DNA from: a bacterium
Lineage (GTDB): Bacteria > Krumholzibacteriota > Krumholzibacteriia > LZORAL124-64-63
Reading direction: 5' to 3'
Length of the DNA stretch: 64,000 nt
Assembly (NCBI GenBank): GCA_016712675.1
Contig: JADJQR010000001.1
Span: 2,542,001-2,606,000, forward strand
Below the pieces are notes generated by a model, which ran no database searches, was not told the DNA's origin, and saw only the letters and a program-made list of their open reading frames with translations. Both the position numbers and the translations under genes were made by a program. Below, piece by piece: positions 34,576 to 46,526 of the stretch (position 1 is the stretch's first letter; the number at the start of each line of letters is the position of its first letter).

Positions 34576-34948
34576 GTCCATCCTTCGTGGGCGGTGGGCG
34601 CGGAACGTTGATAGTAGGAACGCTCCGGCGTGGCGGTCAAGCGCGGGAGAACCGCGTACGGGAGCGCCACCCGTCGCCAGGCCGGGCCCGTTCGTGCAGG
34701 TTGCACGGAGACGGCCGGCGTTCCCGGCCGGTGCGCACGATTCCCTCTTCTTCCACGGCGGTCCCGCCGTGGTGCCCGCGCTCCCGGCCGCTTCCTGGCG
34801 TGTCCCGTCGTTTCCCGTCGTTCCCCTGCCCGGCCCGGTGCCGGGGCGGCTTCCGGCCGGTACGGAACTTTCAGCGACGGCCCGTTGAAACCGCGCCCGG
34901 GTGCGCGGCGGTGACCGAACCGCCGCCGGAACAACCGAGGGGATCACC
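34576..34948. other. Intergenic region between divergent transporter and lipoprotein genes
   Basis: No gene is credible in these 373 nt. It must contain back-to-back promoters for the DppB-type gene (minus) and the lipoprotein gene (plus). A short tandem CCCGTCGTT motif occurs near 34803-34825, and a hairpin sits at 34753-34772. I cannot identify convincing promoter elements in this very G+C-rich sequence. Confidence 0.4.
34753..34772. repeat. Inverted repeat in divergent promoter region
   Basis: CCACGGCG and CGCCGTGG form an 8-bp stem with a 4-nt loop, midway between the divergent genes. There is no T-run. It might be an operator or a structured leader of the plus-strand transcript. Confidence 0.3.
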
Positions 34949-37006
34949 ATGGCGAAGCGAGCGAACGAACCGAGCGTGCGGGCCGCAGTCCGGTCCCGCC
35001 TGGCGATGCTGCTGACGGCAGGGCTGGCCCTGGCGGGCCTGGCCGGCTGCCAGGTCAACGAACCGGCAATGCCGACCTTCGACACCACGTTGAGCCTGCC
35101 GCTGGGCGTCGAGAGACTGGACGTGGCCGAGGCCGTCGACAGCGAGGATTTCCTGGATATCGCCCAGGATGGCACCCTGCTGCTGCGCGTCGACGGGGAC
35201 CCGGACACGCTGTCGTTCGACTTCGACCTCAACGCGGAGATCGCCGCGCAGGCGCTGGACGAGGGCCTCGGCTCGTTCGACCTGGCTCCGGTGGGCCCGC
35301 TCGGCTACGGCTTCCAGCTGCAGGACGTGTGGGCTCCCGCCGCGGGCGCGAACGGTCTGGTGACCATCGTGCCGGCGTTCCCGTTGGCGGCCACGAGCCC
35401 CGACCAGGACGTTCCCGACATCACGTCGGCCACGCTGGCGGCCGGCACCGCCGCCGTGACGGTGACCAACGGACTGGCAGTGCCGATCTCGGCCTCTGCC
35501 GGCCCGGACCAGTTGGCGCTGGTACTGGAGAGCCCGGAAGGCACCGTCTTCGCGACCTTCGTCTTCGATCAGATCGACCCGGGCCAGAGCCGGACCCGCG
35601 TGTTCGACCTGGCAGGCGCCGTGATGCCGGACCGCCTGCGGGTGCGCCTGGCCGGCGGCTCGGCCGGCTCCGGCGGCGCACCGGTCGCCGTCAGCGGCAC
35701 CGACGCCCTGGATGTATCCGCATCGTTCACCGGCCTGGTGGTCTCCTCGGCCACGGCCGTGGTGGGCGCGCAGTCGTTCAGCACCACGTTCGCGTCGCCG
35801 CTGCCGTCGGGCTACGAGGTGACCGAGGCCGTGGTAGCCGCCGGTGCCACGACCCTGCAGGTCGCCAACTCGATGCCGGTGCCCTGCACCGCGACGCTGA
35901 CCTGGGATGCCCTGCGCACGGCCGCCGGCCAACCGCTCACGCAACAGTTCGCGCTGGCGGCCGGGCAGTCGACCTCGCGCACGATCGACTTCGCGGGCTA
36001 CCGCCTGGCCGACGGCGGACTGCCGCTGACGACGCTGGACGCCGCCGTGGTCGTGACCACGCCCGGCAGCAACGGGCAGCCCGTGACGATGGGCGCGGAC
36101 GACGGCCTGACCGCGAACCTCGCGGCGGCCACGATCTCGTTCGCCAGCGTCACCGGCGTCGTGCCCGAATCGGTGGTCGAGCTGGAGCCGTCGGTGCAGG
36201 ACATCGACCTGCCGGACGAGCTGACCGGCCTGGCGCTGACGGCCGCCCGCTTGGTGCTGGCGCTGGAGACGACCGCCACGCTGCCCGGCAGCATCGACCT
36301 TACCCTGCGCGGGGTGGCCGGAAACGGCACCGTCCGCGAACTGAACATCTCCGAATCCCTCGACCTCGGCGAAGGCAAGGCCCTGACCGAGATCGTCCTG
36401 GACCAGGCGAACAGCGGCATCGTCGCCTTCCTCAACAACCTGCCCGAACGCGTGACGCTGCTGGGCCAGGTCAGCCTTGGCGGCGACGGCTCCCTGGGCA
36501 CCGTGCGCCCGGGCGACACAGCCGTCCTGCGGTGGGAGATCACCGCGCCGCTGGAAGTGGTCATCGACGACGCCACGCTGGACAGCGATCCGCGCGCCCT
36601 GGATGTCGACGCGGACCTGCAGGAGAAAATCTCGACCCACGCCCAGGGCGCCCGCGCGCAGCTCGAGGTGCTCAACCACCTGCCCATGGCACTGCAGCTG
36701 TCGGTGCTCGTGGGCCAGGATCCGGCCACGCTGGATGCCGCGCCGACGCTCGTGATCGGGCCCCTGGTCGTCCAGGCCGCGGCAACCTCGGCGACCACCC
36801 ACACGGTCACGCAGTCGGTGATCAGCCGCCCCTCGTTCGACCTGACGGCCGAGCAGGCCCGCGTGTTCGGGCTGCCCGGACTGGTGACGAAGGTCGTGGC
36901 CGTGCTGCCTTCCACGAACGGCCAACCCGTGCGCGTGCTCAGCACCGACTACCTCGAGGTCCGCGGCCTGGTGCAGCTTGACGTGCTGGTCGACGACCAG
37001 TTCTAG
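34949..37006 (+). CDS. Predicted lipoprotein with repeated beta-rich segments, unknown function
   Basis: A 685-residue protein. The N-terminus (LAMLLTAGLALAGLAGC) is a signal peptide with lipobox L-A-G-C, so Lgt should lipidate Cys near residue 34. The rest is beta-rich and acidic, low in Cys, Lys and aromatics, with internally similar segments: a run near 270-350 (VTEAVVAAGATTLQVANSMPVPCTATLTW) is echoed around 150-220 (ITSATLAAGTAAVTVTNGLAVPISASAG). Such stacked beta domains suggest a surface or periplasmic scaffold. GAGGGG precedes the ATG at 34949. The barrel gene follows 41 nt later, so the two likely act together in the outer membrane. No family is recognised. Confidence 0.8.
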   Translation: MAKRANEPSVRAAVRSRLAMLLTAGLALAGLAGCQVNEPAMPTFDTTLSLPLGVERLDVAEAVDSEDFLDIAQDGTLLLRVDGDPDTLSFDFDLNAEIAAQALDEGLGSFDLAPVGPLGYGFQLQDVWAPAAGANGLVTIVPAFPLAATSPDQDVPDITSATLAAGTAAVTVTNGLAVPISASAGPDQLALVLESPEGTVFATFVFDQIDPGQSRTRVFDLAGAVMPDRLRVRLAGGSAGSGGAPVAVSGTDALDVSASFTGLVVSSATAVVGAQSFSTTFASPLPSGYEVTEAVVAAGATTLQVANSMPVPCTATLTWDALRTAAGQPLTQQFALAAGQSTSRTIDFAGYRLADGGLPLTTLDAAVVVTTPGSNGQPVTMGADDGLTANLAAATISFASVTGVVPESVVELEPSVQDIDLPDELTGLALTAARLVLALETTATLPGSIDLTLRGVAGNGTVRELNISESLDLGEGKALTEIVLDQANSGIVAFLNNLPERVTLLGQVSLGGDGSLGTVRPGDTAVLRWEITAPLEVVIDDATLDSDPRALDVDADLQEKISTHAQGARAQLEVLNHLPMALQLSVLVGQDPATLDAAPTLVIGPLVVQAAATSATTHTVTQSVISRPSFDLTAEQARVFGLPGLVTKVVAVLPSTNGQPVRVLSTDYLEVRGLVQLDVLVDDQF

Positions 37007-37047
37007 GATCAACCTCCCGCCCCGCGGGACAGCAAAGGACCGGCGAC

Positions 37048-38322
37048 ATGAAGAGCATCCCGATGAACATCGCGCGCGACCGGCTGCTGCCGACCACGCT
37101 GGCGGTCGCCGCCACCCTGGCCGCCATCTCGTCCGCGCCCACCCCTGCCCTCGCGCAGAGCCCGGTGCGGGCGTGGGGCATGGGCGGCGCGGCTGGCGCC
37201 GCGGCCCGCGGCCTCGAAGCCGTGGTCTACAACCCGGCCAACCTGGCCTTCGGCGACGGCTCGAGTGTCGGCCTGGCCGGCGCCGCGGTGGCCGTGCAGA
37301 ACAACGCCCTGAGCCTGGACCGTTACAACGAGATCACCGGTGCCCACCTGGACACTGCGGCCAAGGCACAGCTGCTGTCCGACATCCCAGAGAACGGACT
37401 GAGCCTCGACGCCGATGTGCGCGCCTCGGCCCTCGGCTTCCAGTTCGGCCAGTTCGCGCTGACGGCCGGGGCGGTCGGCACCGGTCATGGCAACCTGGAC
37501 AAGGACTATTTCGACGTCGTCCTGCACGGCAATCCGGTGGGACAGACGGTCGACTTCAGCAACACCTGGGGCGAAGGCTGCGCGTTGGGTATGGCCACGG
37601 CCTCGTTCGGCACACGCCTGCTCTCGCTGGGGGGCGCCAGCCTGGGCGTTGGCGTGAACGTGCGCTACCTGCACGGCATCTACGAGATGCACGTGGAGTC
37701 GGCCGGCGGCAGCCTCTCGACGGGCATGGAAGAGATCACGGCCGATGCTCACGTCACGACGGTTTCCGCCGAGGGCGGTCGCGGCTACGGCCTCGACGTC
37801 GGATTGGCGCTGCGTACGCCGGGCGGCCTGGCCGTCGGGCTGACGCTGGAGAACGCGCAGAGCACCATCGAGTGGAACCGCAACGTCGAGTACCACGAGT
37901 TCCGCCTCGACGCCGCGGATGTGAACCTGCTCAACTCCGATCTGGACGCCTCGGTCAGCGATGCCGACACGACGTACGCCGGCCAGGCCTACACAACGGC
38001 GCTGCCGCGCCAGGCGCGACTGGGTGCCGCGAAGAAGCTGGGCGCCTTCGTGCTTGCGGCCGACTACATCCAGGGCTTCGAGGACCGTGGACTGACTTCC
38101 ACCGAGCCGCGAGTGGCGGCCGGACTGGAGTGGCAGCTCGGCTTCCTGCAGCCGCGCCTGGGCGCAGCCACCGGCGGCGTGCAAGGCGACAGCGCCTCGG
38201 CCGGCCTCGGCCTCAAGCTGGGGTACTGGCGGATCGACGCCGCGGCGGTCACGCGCGGCGGCGTGAAGGTCGGCGACACCAAGGGCCTGGGCGTGGCCGT
38301 GGCCTCGTCGCTGGTCTTCTAG
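37048..38322 (+). CDS. Outer-membrane beta-barrel (TraF/FadL-like), unknown function
   Basis: A 424-residue exported protein with a signal peptide ending near TPALA (residue 36). The motif SPVRAWGMGGAAGAAARGLEAVVYNPANLAF is typical of the conjugal-transfer TraF-like/DUF5723 and FadL-like barrel families, which share a gly-rich opening and a NPANL box. The rest is alternating strand-like sequence ending in LVF, with the usual terminal aromatic. It directly follows a lipoprotein gene with AAGGA before its ATG, suggesting a two-gene operon for an outer-membrane assembly or surface complex. It is not a conjugation gene in this context. It shares its TAG stop region with lplA on the opposite strand. 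Confidence 0.78.
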   Translation: MKSIPMNIARDRLLPTTLAVAATLAAISSAPTPALAQSPVRAWGMGGAAGAAARGLEAVVYNPANLAFGDGSSVGLAGAAVAVQNNALSLDRYNEITGAHLDTAAKAQLLSDIPENGLSLDADVRASALGFQFGQFALTAGAVGTGHGNLDKDYFDVVLHGNPVGQTVDFSNTWGEGCALGMATASFGTRLLSLGGASLGVGVNVRYLHGIYEMHVESAGGSLSTGMEEITADAHVTTVSAEGGRGYGLDVGLALRTPGGLAVGLTLENAQSTIEWNRNVEYHEFRLDAADVNLLNSDLDASVSDADTTYAGQAYTTALPRQARLGAAKKLGAFVLAADYIQGFEDRGLTSTEPRVAAGLEWQLGFLQPRLGAATGGVQGDSASAGLGLKLGYWRIDAAAVTRGGVKVGDTKGLGVAVASSLVF

Positions 38323-39065
38323 TCGGCAGGCGGTGCGGCGGCGGGGGCCAGCCCCCACGCCCGGCAGAAGGCGTCGGCCAGGCGCGGCAGCAGCCGCTCC
38401 TGGCCGTCGTCATCCAGGGGCGCCCCGAGCAGCTGGCCCAGGTCCGTCGTGACCAGGGCCAGCTGCGCGCGATCGGGCACCGCGGCGCCGGGGCGCGGCC
38501 GCAGGAAGCGCGGCAGGTCCAGGTGCGCCGGCCCGGCCAGGATGCTGCCGTGCTGCAGGAAGACGTCTCCCCGCCGGCGCTGGGCCGAGCCGACCAGCTT
38601 GCGCCCGCGCACGTTGATCTCGTGCCGCCCGGCGCTCTTGAAACAGGCCAACCCGCGCGCATCGGCGCGGCTCTCGCCTCCGGAAACGTCCGCCGGCAGG
38701 CCAAGATCCGCCAGGAACCCCAGCAGCGCTTCGTTGATGCGCATGTACGTGCCGTGCAGGGTGTCGCCGAACAGCGGCGACGGGCTGGTGCCGACCACCG
38801 CGTAGGTGAGTTCCTCGGCGTGCAGGATCGCCCGCCCGCCCGTGGGCCGGCGCACGAGGCCGAAGCCGGCGGCGGCGATGGCAGCGGCGTCGAAGTCGTC
38901 GGGGCTCTGGTGGTAGCCGTAGGAGACGGCGAACGGCCGCCAGCGGTACAGGCGGAGCACCGGCTGGTCGCCCGGCCGGTGCTCCTCGAGCAGTGCGGCG
39001 TCCCGCGCCATGTTGGCGGCGCCGTCGCGCGCGCCGTCCATGATGATCCGCAGCGTCCCGTCCAC
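38319..39065 (-). CDS. lplA: Lipoate-protein ligase family protein
   Basis: A 248-residue enzyme of the biotin/lipoyl ligase fold. Motifs include the N-terminal MARDAALLEE, RLYRWRPFAVSYGYHQ, the RRPTGGRAILH site that binds the lipoyl/ATP moiety, and GRKLVGSAQRRRGDVFLQHGSIL with the catalytic Lys. The likely start is GTG at 39065, with GAGGG 5 nt upstream, 8 nt after gcvPB. Its position at the end of the glycine-cleavage operon indicates that it attaches lipoate or octanoate to Lys62 of GcvH. Whether it is a true ligase or an octanoyl transferase (LipM/LipL-like) cannot be decided. Confidence 0.88.
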   Translation of the reverse strand: MDGTLRIIMDGARDGAANMARDAALLEEHRPGDQPVLRLYRWRPFAVSYGYHQSPDDFDAAAIAAAGFGLVRRPTGGRAILHAEELTYAVVGTSPSPLFGDTLHGTYMRINEALLGFLADLGLPADVSGGESRADARGLACFKSAGRHEINVRGRKLVGSAQRRRGDVFLQHGSILAGPAHLDLPRFLRPRPGAAVPDRAQLALVTTDLGQLLGAPLDDDGQERLLPRLADAFCRAWGLAPAAAPPAD

Positions 39066-39073
39066 GCGCGCCC

Positions 39074-40569
<1,496 letters not shown>

Positions 40570-40570
<1 letters not shown>

Positions 40571-41937
40571 CAGGCGCCCTTTCCGCCGCCGGCGGCGAAC
40601 TCCGCCAGCAGGGCCGCGAACAGGTCGATCTGCGCCAGCGACCGCTTCTCGGTCACGGCCACCAGGATGTCGTTCGGACCGCAGCCCGCCACGCCGTCCA
40701 GCGGGATGCCCGCCAGCACGCCGCGCGACCGCGCGAAGGCGCGGAACTCGCGGGCCGGGCGCGGCAGCCGCAGCACCGTCTCGTTGAAGACGGGGCCGTC
40801 GAACGGGATCGTCACGCCGGGCACCTTCCGCGCCCGCGTGCGCAGAGCCTCGATCCGGGCGCGGTTCGCGTCCCCCAGCTCGGCCAGGCCGCCGGCCCCC
40901 AGCATGGCCAGATAGATGGTCGCCCGCAGCATCATCAGGCCCTGGTTGCTGCAGATGTTGCTGGTGGCCTTCTCGCGCCGGATGTGCTGCTCGCGCGTCT
41001 GCAGCGTCAGCACGTAGCCGCCCTGACCCCGGCTGTCGTTCGTGCGCCCGACGATACGGCCGGGGATGCGCCGCTTGTGCTCGTCGCTGCAGGCCAGGAA
41101 GCCCAGGAGCGGGCCGCCCCAGGTGGGCGGGATGCCAAACGCCTGGGCCTCGCCCACACAGAGGTCGGCGCCGTACTCGCCCGGCGTCTTGAGCAGCGCC
41201 AGGCTGACGGGGTTGACCGCGGCGATGACGGCCGCACCGGCGGCCCGGGCCGCTGCGGCCAGCTGGTCCACCGGCTCGACCAGGCCCAGGTAGTTCGGGT
41301 TCGGCAGGACGAAGCAGGCGGCCGGCGCCAGCGCCAGCACCTTCTCCAGCTGCGCCACGTCCGTGGTCCCGGCCGGGCCGGCGGGCACCTCGGCCACGGC
41401 GATGCCCGCCCCCCGCATCGAGGTGCGCACGACGCGCGCCCAGCGCGGGTTCAGCGTGGCCGGCAGCACCACCAGCGGGCGCCGCTTGGCGGCAACGGCC
41501 ACCTGGCAGGCTTCGGCCAGCGCCGTCGAGCCGTCGTACATGCTCGCGTTGGCCACGTCCATGCCGGTCAGGCGGCAGACGAAGCTCTGCCATTCGTAGA
41601 TCGCCTGCAGCGTGCCCTGCGAAACCTCGGGCTGGTACGGCGTGTAGGCGGTCAGGAACTCGCTGCGCGAGACCAGCGCATCACACACCGACGGAACCAC
41701 CGTGTCGTAGACGCCGCCACCCAGGAAGCTGACCAGCTCGCCCTGGCCGCGGTTGGCGCGCGCGGCGCAGCGGAACCAGTCGCGGACCTCCTCCTCGCTC
41801 AGGCCGAGGGGCAGGTCCAGGTCACGGTCGAGGCGGACGTTTGCGGGCAGGTGGGCGAACAGCTGCTCGACGCTGTCCAGTCCCATCGCCTCCAGCATGT
41901 GGCGGATGTCGGCATCCGCGTGCGGGACGTAGGCCAT
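40570..41937 (-). CDS. gcvPA: Glycine dehydrogenase (decarboxylating) subunit 1
   Basis: The first half of the split P-protein. The 455-residue protein starts with MAYVPHADADIRHMLEAMG and has SFLGGGVYDTVVPSVC, TPYQPEVSQGTLQAIYEWQS and MDVANASMYDGSTALAEA, all standard. The C-terminal GGRTNDSRGQGGYVLTLQTREQHIRREKATSNICSNQ-like region is complete. It forms a heterotetramer with GcvPB. It lies 7 nt after gcvH and overlaps gcvPB by one base. Confidence 0.97.
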
Positions 41938-41944
41938 GCGCGGC

Positions 41945-42322
41945 TCAGCCTCCCAGCAGTTCGCCGTAGGCGGCGGCGTCCAGCAGCGCGTCCAGTTCGC
42001 CGGGCACCGAGAGCTTCACCTTCACCAGCCAGCCCTGGCCGAACGCGTCGCTGTTGAGCAGTTCGGGACTGGTCGCGACCGCGTCGTTGACCGCCACGAT
42101 CTCGCCCGACACCGGCAGGTACAGGTCGGCGACGGCCTTGACCGACTCGATGGTGCCGACCGTGTCGCCCTGCTTGAACGTCGCGCCGACGGACGGCAGC
42201 TCGACGAACACGATGTCGCCCAGCTCGTGCGCCGCGAACTCGGTCACGCCGACCGTGCCGTTGCCGCCGTCAACCATGATCCACTCGTGCTCCTGCGTGT
42301 ACTTCCGGTCTGCGGGTACCAT
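41945..42322 (-). CDS. gcvH: Glycine cleavage system H protein
   Basis: A 125-residue lipoyl carrier that shuttles the aminomethyl group between P and T proteins. The lipoylation site is Lys62 in VGTIESVKAVADLYLP. YTQEHEWI opens the domain. AGGAGG lies 9 nt upstream of the ATG. It is between gcvT (66-nt gap) and gcvPA. Confidence 0.97.
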   Translation of the reverse strand: MVPADRKYTQEHEWIMVDGGNGTVGVTEFAAHELGDIVFVELPSVGATFKQGDTVGTIESVKAVADLYLPVSGEIVAVNDAVATSPELLNSDAFGQGWLVKVKLSVPGELDALLDAAAYGELLGG

Positions 42323-42388
42323 GCTCGGCTGCCTCCTGGCCTGGGGTTCCGATAGTCCTGTCTATCTGCAGCGGCGCGGTCGCCGCCC

Positions 42389-43537
42389 CTACGTCAGCTG
42401 CCGCGGCGCCTTCGGGTCGCCCTTCGTGCGCGCGGCCAGGAACGGGAATGCGGTCGTGCGCGCCTCGACGCCCTTGCCGCGGATGTCGATCATGACGTCG
42501 CCGGCCGGCACCGCGGCCTCGACCAGCGCCAGCGCCAGCGGCTTCTTCAGCGTCGGGCTGAACGTGCCGCTGGTGACAAAGCCCACGTCGCGGCCGCCGC
42601 TCAGGATCCGGGCACCCTGCCGCGCGATGCCGCGGCCCGTCACCTCCAGGCACACCAGCTTGCGGGGCACGCCGGCCGCCTGCTGCGAGCGTAGCGCCTC
42701 CAGGCCGGTGAACGCGTCCTTCTTCAGCTTGACGGCCCAGCCGATGCCCGCCTCGAGCGGGGTGATGTCCTCCTCCAGCTCGTGGCCGTACAGGCAGTAG
42801 CAGACCTCGAACCGCAGCGTGTCGCGGGCAGCCAGGCCGATGGGCGCCACGCCCAGGTCGGCGCCACGGGACAGCAGTTCCTCCCACACGGCCAGCGCGT
42901 CGGCGTTCGGCAGGTACAGCTCGTAGCCGTGTTCACCGGTGTACCCCGTGCGCGAGACGATCCACTCGCCGGAGGCGCCCGGGCAGGCGAACGCGGTGTA
43001 GAAATCGAGCGCCGCGATGTCGTTGCGCAGGTTGGCCAGGTTCGCCACGCGCCCCACCAGCTCACGCGCGTCGGGGCCCTGCACGGCGATCAGCGCCGTG
43101 GCATCACTGCGGTCATCCATCCGCACGCTGCTCGCCGGCGCGTGCGCGCGCAGCCAGGCGGCGATCTTGTCGTGGTTGGAGGCGTTGCAGACGACCAGCC
43201 ACCGCTCGGCGCCGAGCCGGTAGATCAGCATGTCGTCCAGCACGCCGCCGTCGGCCTTGCACATGGCCGTGTAGGTCACCTTGCCCACGGCCACGCCGGC
43301 CACGCGGTTGGTGACCAGGCCGTCCAGCCACGCCTCGGCCCCAGGGCCGTCGACGAAGATCTCGCCCATGTGCGTGATGTCGAACAGGCCGACGCGCTCG
43401 CGCACGGCCGCGTGCTCGGCGAGCACGCCCTCGTACTGGACCGGCATCTCATAGCCGGCGAACGGCACCATCTTCGCGCCATGGGCGCGGTGCCAGGCTG
43501 TCAACGGGGTGGTCTTAAGGCCCGCCAGATCGTCCAC
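42389..43537 (-). CDS. gcvT: Aminomethyltransferase (glycine cleavage T protein)
   Basis: GcvT releases ammonia and makes methylene-tetrahydrofolate. The 382-residue protein has [53 protein letters not shown], and the folate-domain Asp/Arg residues at [25 protein letters not shown]. The frame starts at a GTG at 43537 with GGAG 9-10 nt upstream. It is the first gene of the glycine-cleavage operon. The 86-nt gap after uvrA contains only a 6-bp hairpin at 43575-43589 and no glycine riboswitch. Confidence 0.95.
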   Translation of the reverse strand: MDDLAGLKTTPLTAWHRAHGAKMVPFAGYEMPVQYEGVLAEHAAVRERVGLFDITHMGEIFVDGPGAEAWLDGLVTNRVAGVAVGKVTYTAMCKADGGVLDDMLIYRLGAERWLVVCNASNHDKIAAWLRAHAPASSVRMDDRSDATALIAVQGPDARELVGRVANLANLRNDIAALDFYTAFACPGASGEWIVSRTGYTGEHGYELYLPNADALAVWEELLSRGADLGVAPIGLAARDTLRFEVCYCLYGHELEEDITPLEAGIGWAVKLKKDAFTGLEALRSQQAAGVPRKLVCLEVTGRGIARQGARILSGGRDVGFVTSGTFSPTLKKPLALALVEAAVPAGDVMIDIRGKGVEARTTAFPFLAARTKGDPKAPRQLT

Positions 43538-43623
43538 GATGACTTCTCCAGGGCTGGAGCGCGGATACGGGTCGGCGCCGGAACGGCGCGGCCGGCCGGA
43601 CCAATCTAAGCGCTGGCCCCGGA

Positions 43624-46485
43624 TCAGTCCAGCAGCCCCCGCAGCATGGCCCCGGTGTACGATTCGGCGCAGGCGGCGATGTCCCCGACCGTGCCCTGGG
43701 CCACCAGCCGGCCGCCCCCGGCGCCCCCCTCCGGGCCCAGGTCGATCACGTGGTCGGCCCGCCGGATCACCTCGCCGTTGTGCTCGATCACGACCACGGT
43801 GTTGCCGTGTTCCAGCAGGCGAGCCAGCACCGCCAGCAGGCGATCGACATCGCAGAAGTGCAGACCGGTGGTCGGTTCGTCCAGGATGTAGACCGTGTGG
43901 CGCTGCCCGCCGCGCGACAGCTCGCGCACCAGCTTCAGGCGCTGCGCCTCGCCGCCCGAGAGCGTACCGCCGGACTGCCCGAGCCGCAGGTAGTCCAGCC
44001 CCACGCCGTGCATCACGTCCAGCACCTTGCGACAGGCTGGGATGTTCGACAGCTCCTCGCGGGCCCGCGAAACCGGCATGTCCAGGAAGTCGGCGATGCT
44101 GTGGCCCTTGAAGTGCACCTCGAGCGTTTCACGGTCGAAGCGCCGCCCGCTGCACTCCTCACAGGGGATCTCCACGTCCGGCAGGAAGTCCATGGTCAGG
44201 CGCCGGATCCCCGCGCCCTCGCACACGCGGCAGCGGCCGCCGTCGGTGTTGAAGCTGAACCGCCCGGCGCCGTAGCCGCGCATACGCGCCAGCGTCGTCT
44301 GGGCGAAGACCGTCCGCAGGTGGTTGTAGAGGCCGGTGTAGGTGGCCGGCGTCGAGCGGGGTGAACGCCCGATGGGCGACTGGTCCACCAACACCACGCC
44401 GTGCACCTGCTCATGGCCCTCCATGCCGTCGAACGGGGCGGGCACCCGCCGTGCGCCATGATGCGCGGCAGCCAACGCGCGATAAAGCGTCTCGTGCACC
44501 GCCGTACTCTTGCCCGAACCCGAGACCCCGGTGACCACGGTCAGCCTCCCGAGCGGGATGACCAGATCGATGCCGCACAGGTTGCGCCCGCGCAGACCCC
44601 GCAGCACCAGCAGCGGATCGGTGGGCGAGCGGCCGGTCAGTGGCGTGGCCGGTCCCTTCCCCACGCGCCCGGCCAGGTAGTCCCCGGTCGGCGAGCCCGG
44701 CGTGGCGCACACCTGCTCAACCGTGCCCTGGGCCATCAATCGGCCGCCGTGCTCGCCGGCGCCCGGCCCCAGGTCCAGCAGGTGGTCGGCCGCCAGCATC
44801 ACGTCGCGGTCGTGCTCGACCACCACCACCGAGTTGCCGCGGTCGCGCAGCGCGCGCAGCGTATTGATCAGCCGACCGATGTCCCGGTGGTGCAGACCGA
44901 CGCTGGGTTCGTCCAGGATGTAGAGCACGCCCCGCAGCTGGGATCCGACCTGCGTGGCCAGACGCACACGTTGCCCCTCGCCGCCGGACAACGTCGAGGT
45001 GCCTCGCGACAGCGAGAGGTAGCTGACGCCCACCTGCAGCAGGAACCGCAGGCGATGGCGGATCTGGTCCAGCACGGGACCGGACACCAGCCGCTCCCGT
45101 TCCCCCGTGAACGCCAGCGATTCCACCCAGGCGGCGAAGTCGTCGAGCGTGAGCGCTGCCGCCTGCCCGATGTGCAGGCCGCCGACGCGTACATTGAGCG
45201 CCTCGGTCCGCAGGCGGTGGCCGCCGCAGTCCTGGCACTCCTGCTCGGTCATCATCTTCTCGAGCGACTGGCGAATCTTCTCGCTCTTGGTCTCGCGGTG
45301 CCGGCGCACCAGTTCGGGCACCAGCCCCTGCCAGTCGCGCAGGAAGGCGCTGTAGTTCCGGTGTGGCCTCAGTTCCTTCTCCAGCGCCGGCCCCAGCCCG
45401 TACAGGAGGGCCTGTCGCACGCGCGCGGGCAGCTTCGACCACGGCGCGTCGAGGTCCGCGTCCAGCGCCGTCACCAACGCCTCGCACTGCACGTACAGCC
45501 AGTTCGTGGGCTTGCCCTTGAGGAAGGCGATAGCCCCGTCGCGCAGCGACACCGACTCGTCCGGCACCACCGCGTCGGGCCGGATGGTCCGCAGCGTGCC
45601 CAGCCCATTGCACCCCGGACACGACCCGGCCGGTGAATTGAACGAGAACAGGCGCGGCTCGGGCGCCGGGAAGCCACGGCCACAGCCGGGACACGATGAC
45701 TGCCGGCTGTACCATGTCTCGCGGTCGCCGGCGCGCACGATGACCGTGCCCTCGCCCAGTTCGGCCGCGCGGTCGAGCGCCGAGCGCAGCCGCTCGGCAA
45801 CCCCCGGCCGCTGCACCAGCCCGTCCACCACGACGGCGATGTCGTGGGTCCTGCCCTTGGCCAGTTGCAGGTCCTCCAGTTCGCACAGTTCGCCGTTGAC
45901 CAGCGCGCGCACGTAGCCCTGCTGCAGGAGGCCCGCCAGCAACTGCTTGTGTTCGCCCTTGCGGCCGCGCACGACCGGCGCCAGCAGGTACAACCGCGTA
46001 CCCTCCGGCAGGGTAGCCACCTCGTCGTGGATCTCCGACAGCGGACGACCGCTCGCGGGCACGCCGCAGTCCGGACAATGGACCGCGCCGCAGCGCGCGT
46101 AGAGCAGGCGCAGGAAGTTGTAGATTTCCGTAACCGTGCCGACGGTCGAGCGTGGGCTGCGCCCGAGCCCCTTCTGGTCGATGGCCAGTGCCGGCGACAG
46201 CCCGTCGATGCGGTCGACGTCCGGCTTGGCCAACTGGTCGAGGAACTGGTGCGCGTAGCTGGAGAGGCTCTCGATGTAGCGTCGCTGACCTTCGGCGTAC
46301 AGCGTGTCGAAGGCCAGCGACGACTTGCCAGAGCCGCTGGGCCCGGTCACGACCACCAGTTGCCGGCGCGGGATCTCCAGGTCCAGATTGCGCAGGTTGT
46401 GCACGCGCACGCCCCGCAGGGAGATCACTCCCCGCGGGGCACCGGGCCTGGCCGTCGCGGGCTTCGGGTCGACGGGCGCCGTCAC
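43624..46485 (-). CDS. uvrA: Excinuclease ABC subunit UvrA
   Basis: UvrA scans DNA for damage and loads UvrB in nucleotide excision repair. The 953-residue protein has two ABC ATPase modules: Walker [20 protein letters not shown] with [19 protein letters not shown], and GVSGSGKST with [16 protein letters not shown]. Zinc modules are visible at CPGCGRGF...CPGCNGLG and CRVCEGAG...[10 protein letters not shown] putative interaction domain also follows. No uvrB or uvrC is in the window. It starts 41 nt after the cyclophilin gene and may be co-transcribed with it. Confidence 0.97.
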   Translation of the reverse strand: MTAPVDPKPATARPGAPRGVISLRGVRVHNLRNLDLEIPRRQLVVVTGPSGSGKSSLAFDTLYAEGQRRYIESLSSYAHQFLDQLAKPDVDRIDGLSPALAIDQKGLGRSPRSTVGTVTEIYNFLRLLYARCGAVHCPDCGVPASGRPLSEIHDEVATLPEGTRLYLLAPVVRGRKGEHKQLLAGLLQQGYVRALVNGELCELEDLQLAKGRTHDIAVVVDGLVQRPGVAERLRSALDRAAELGEGTVIVRAGDRETWYSRQSSCPGCGRGFPAPEPRLFSFNSPAGSCPGCNGLGTLRTIRPDAVVPDESVSLRDGAIAFLKGKPTNWLYVQCEALVTALDADLDAPWSKLPARVRQALLYGLGPALEKELRPHRNYSAFLRDWQGLVPELVRRHRETKSEKIRQSLEKMMTEQECQDCGGHRLRTEALNVRVGGLHIGQAAALTLDDFAAWVESLAFTGERERLVSGPVLDQIRHRLRFLLQVGVSYLSLSRGTSTLSGGEGQRVRLATQVGSQLRGVLYILDEPSVGLHHRDIGRLINTLRALRDRGNSVVVVEHDRDVMLAADHLLDLGPGAGEHGGRLMAQGTVEQVCATPGSPTGDYLAGRVGKGPATPLTGRSPTDPLLVLRGLRGRNLCGIDLVIPLGRLTVVTGVSGSGKSTAVHETLYRALAAAHHGARRVPAPFDGMEGHEQVHGVVLVDQSPIGRSPRSTPATYTGLYNHLRTVFAQTTLARMRGYGAGRFSFNTDGGRCRVCEGAGIRRLTMDFLPDVEIPCEECSGRRFDRETLEVHFKGHSIADFLDMPVSRAREELSNIPACRKVLDVMHGVGLDYLRLGQSGGTLSGGEAQRLKLVRELSRGGQRHTVYILDEPTTGLHFCDVDRLLAVLARLLEHGNTVVVIEHNGEVIRRADHVIDLGPEGGAGGGRLVAQGTVGDIAACAESYTGAMLRGLLD

Positions 46486-46526
46486 ACGCTCACCGTCTTC
46501 GGTTGCGTTCGGATGTTTACGCTCCT

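Noticed and set aside
34871-37012. 713-residue antisense frame over the lipoprotein gene
   Set aside because: Composition (His, Arg, Gln, Gly) is that of a frame opposite a real gene, and it has no domain or ribosome binding site.
43538-43623. Glycine riboswitch before gcvT
   Set aside because: The gap is only 86 nt and shows only a short hairpin, too small for the tandem aptamer.
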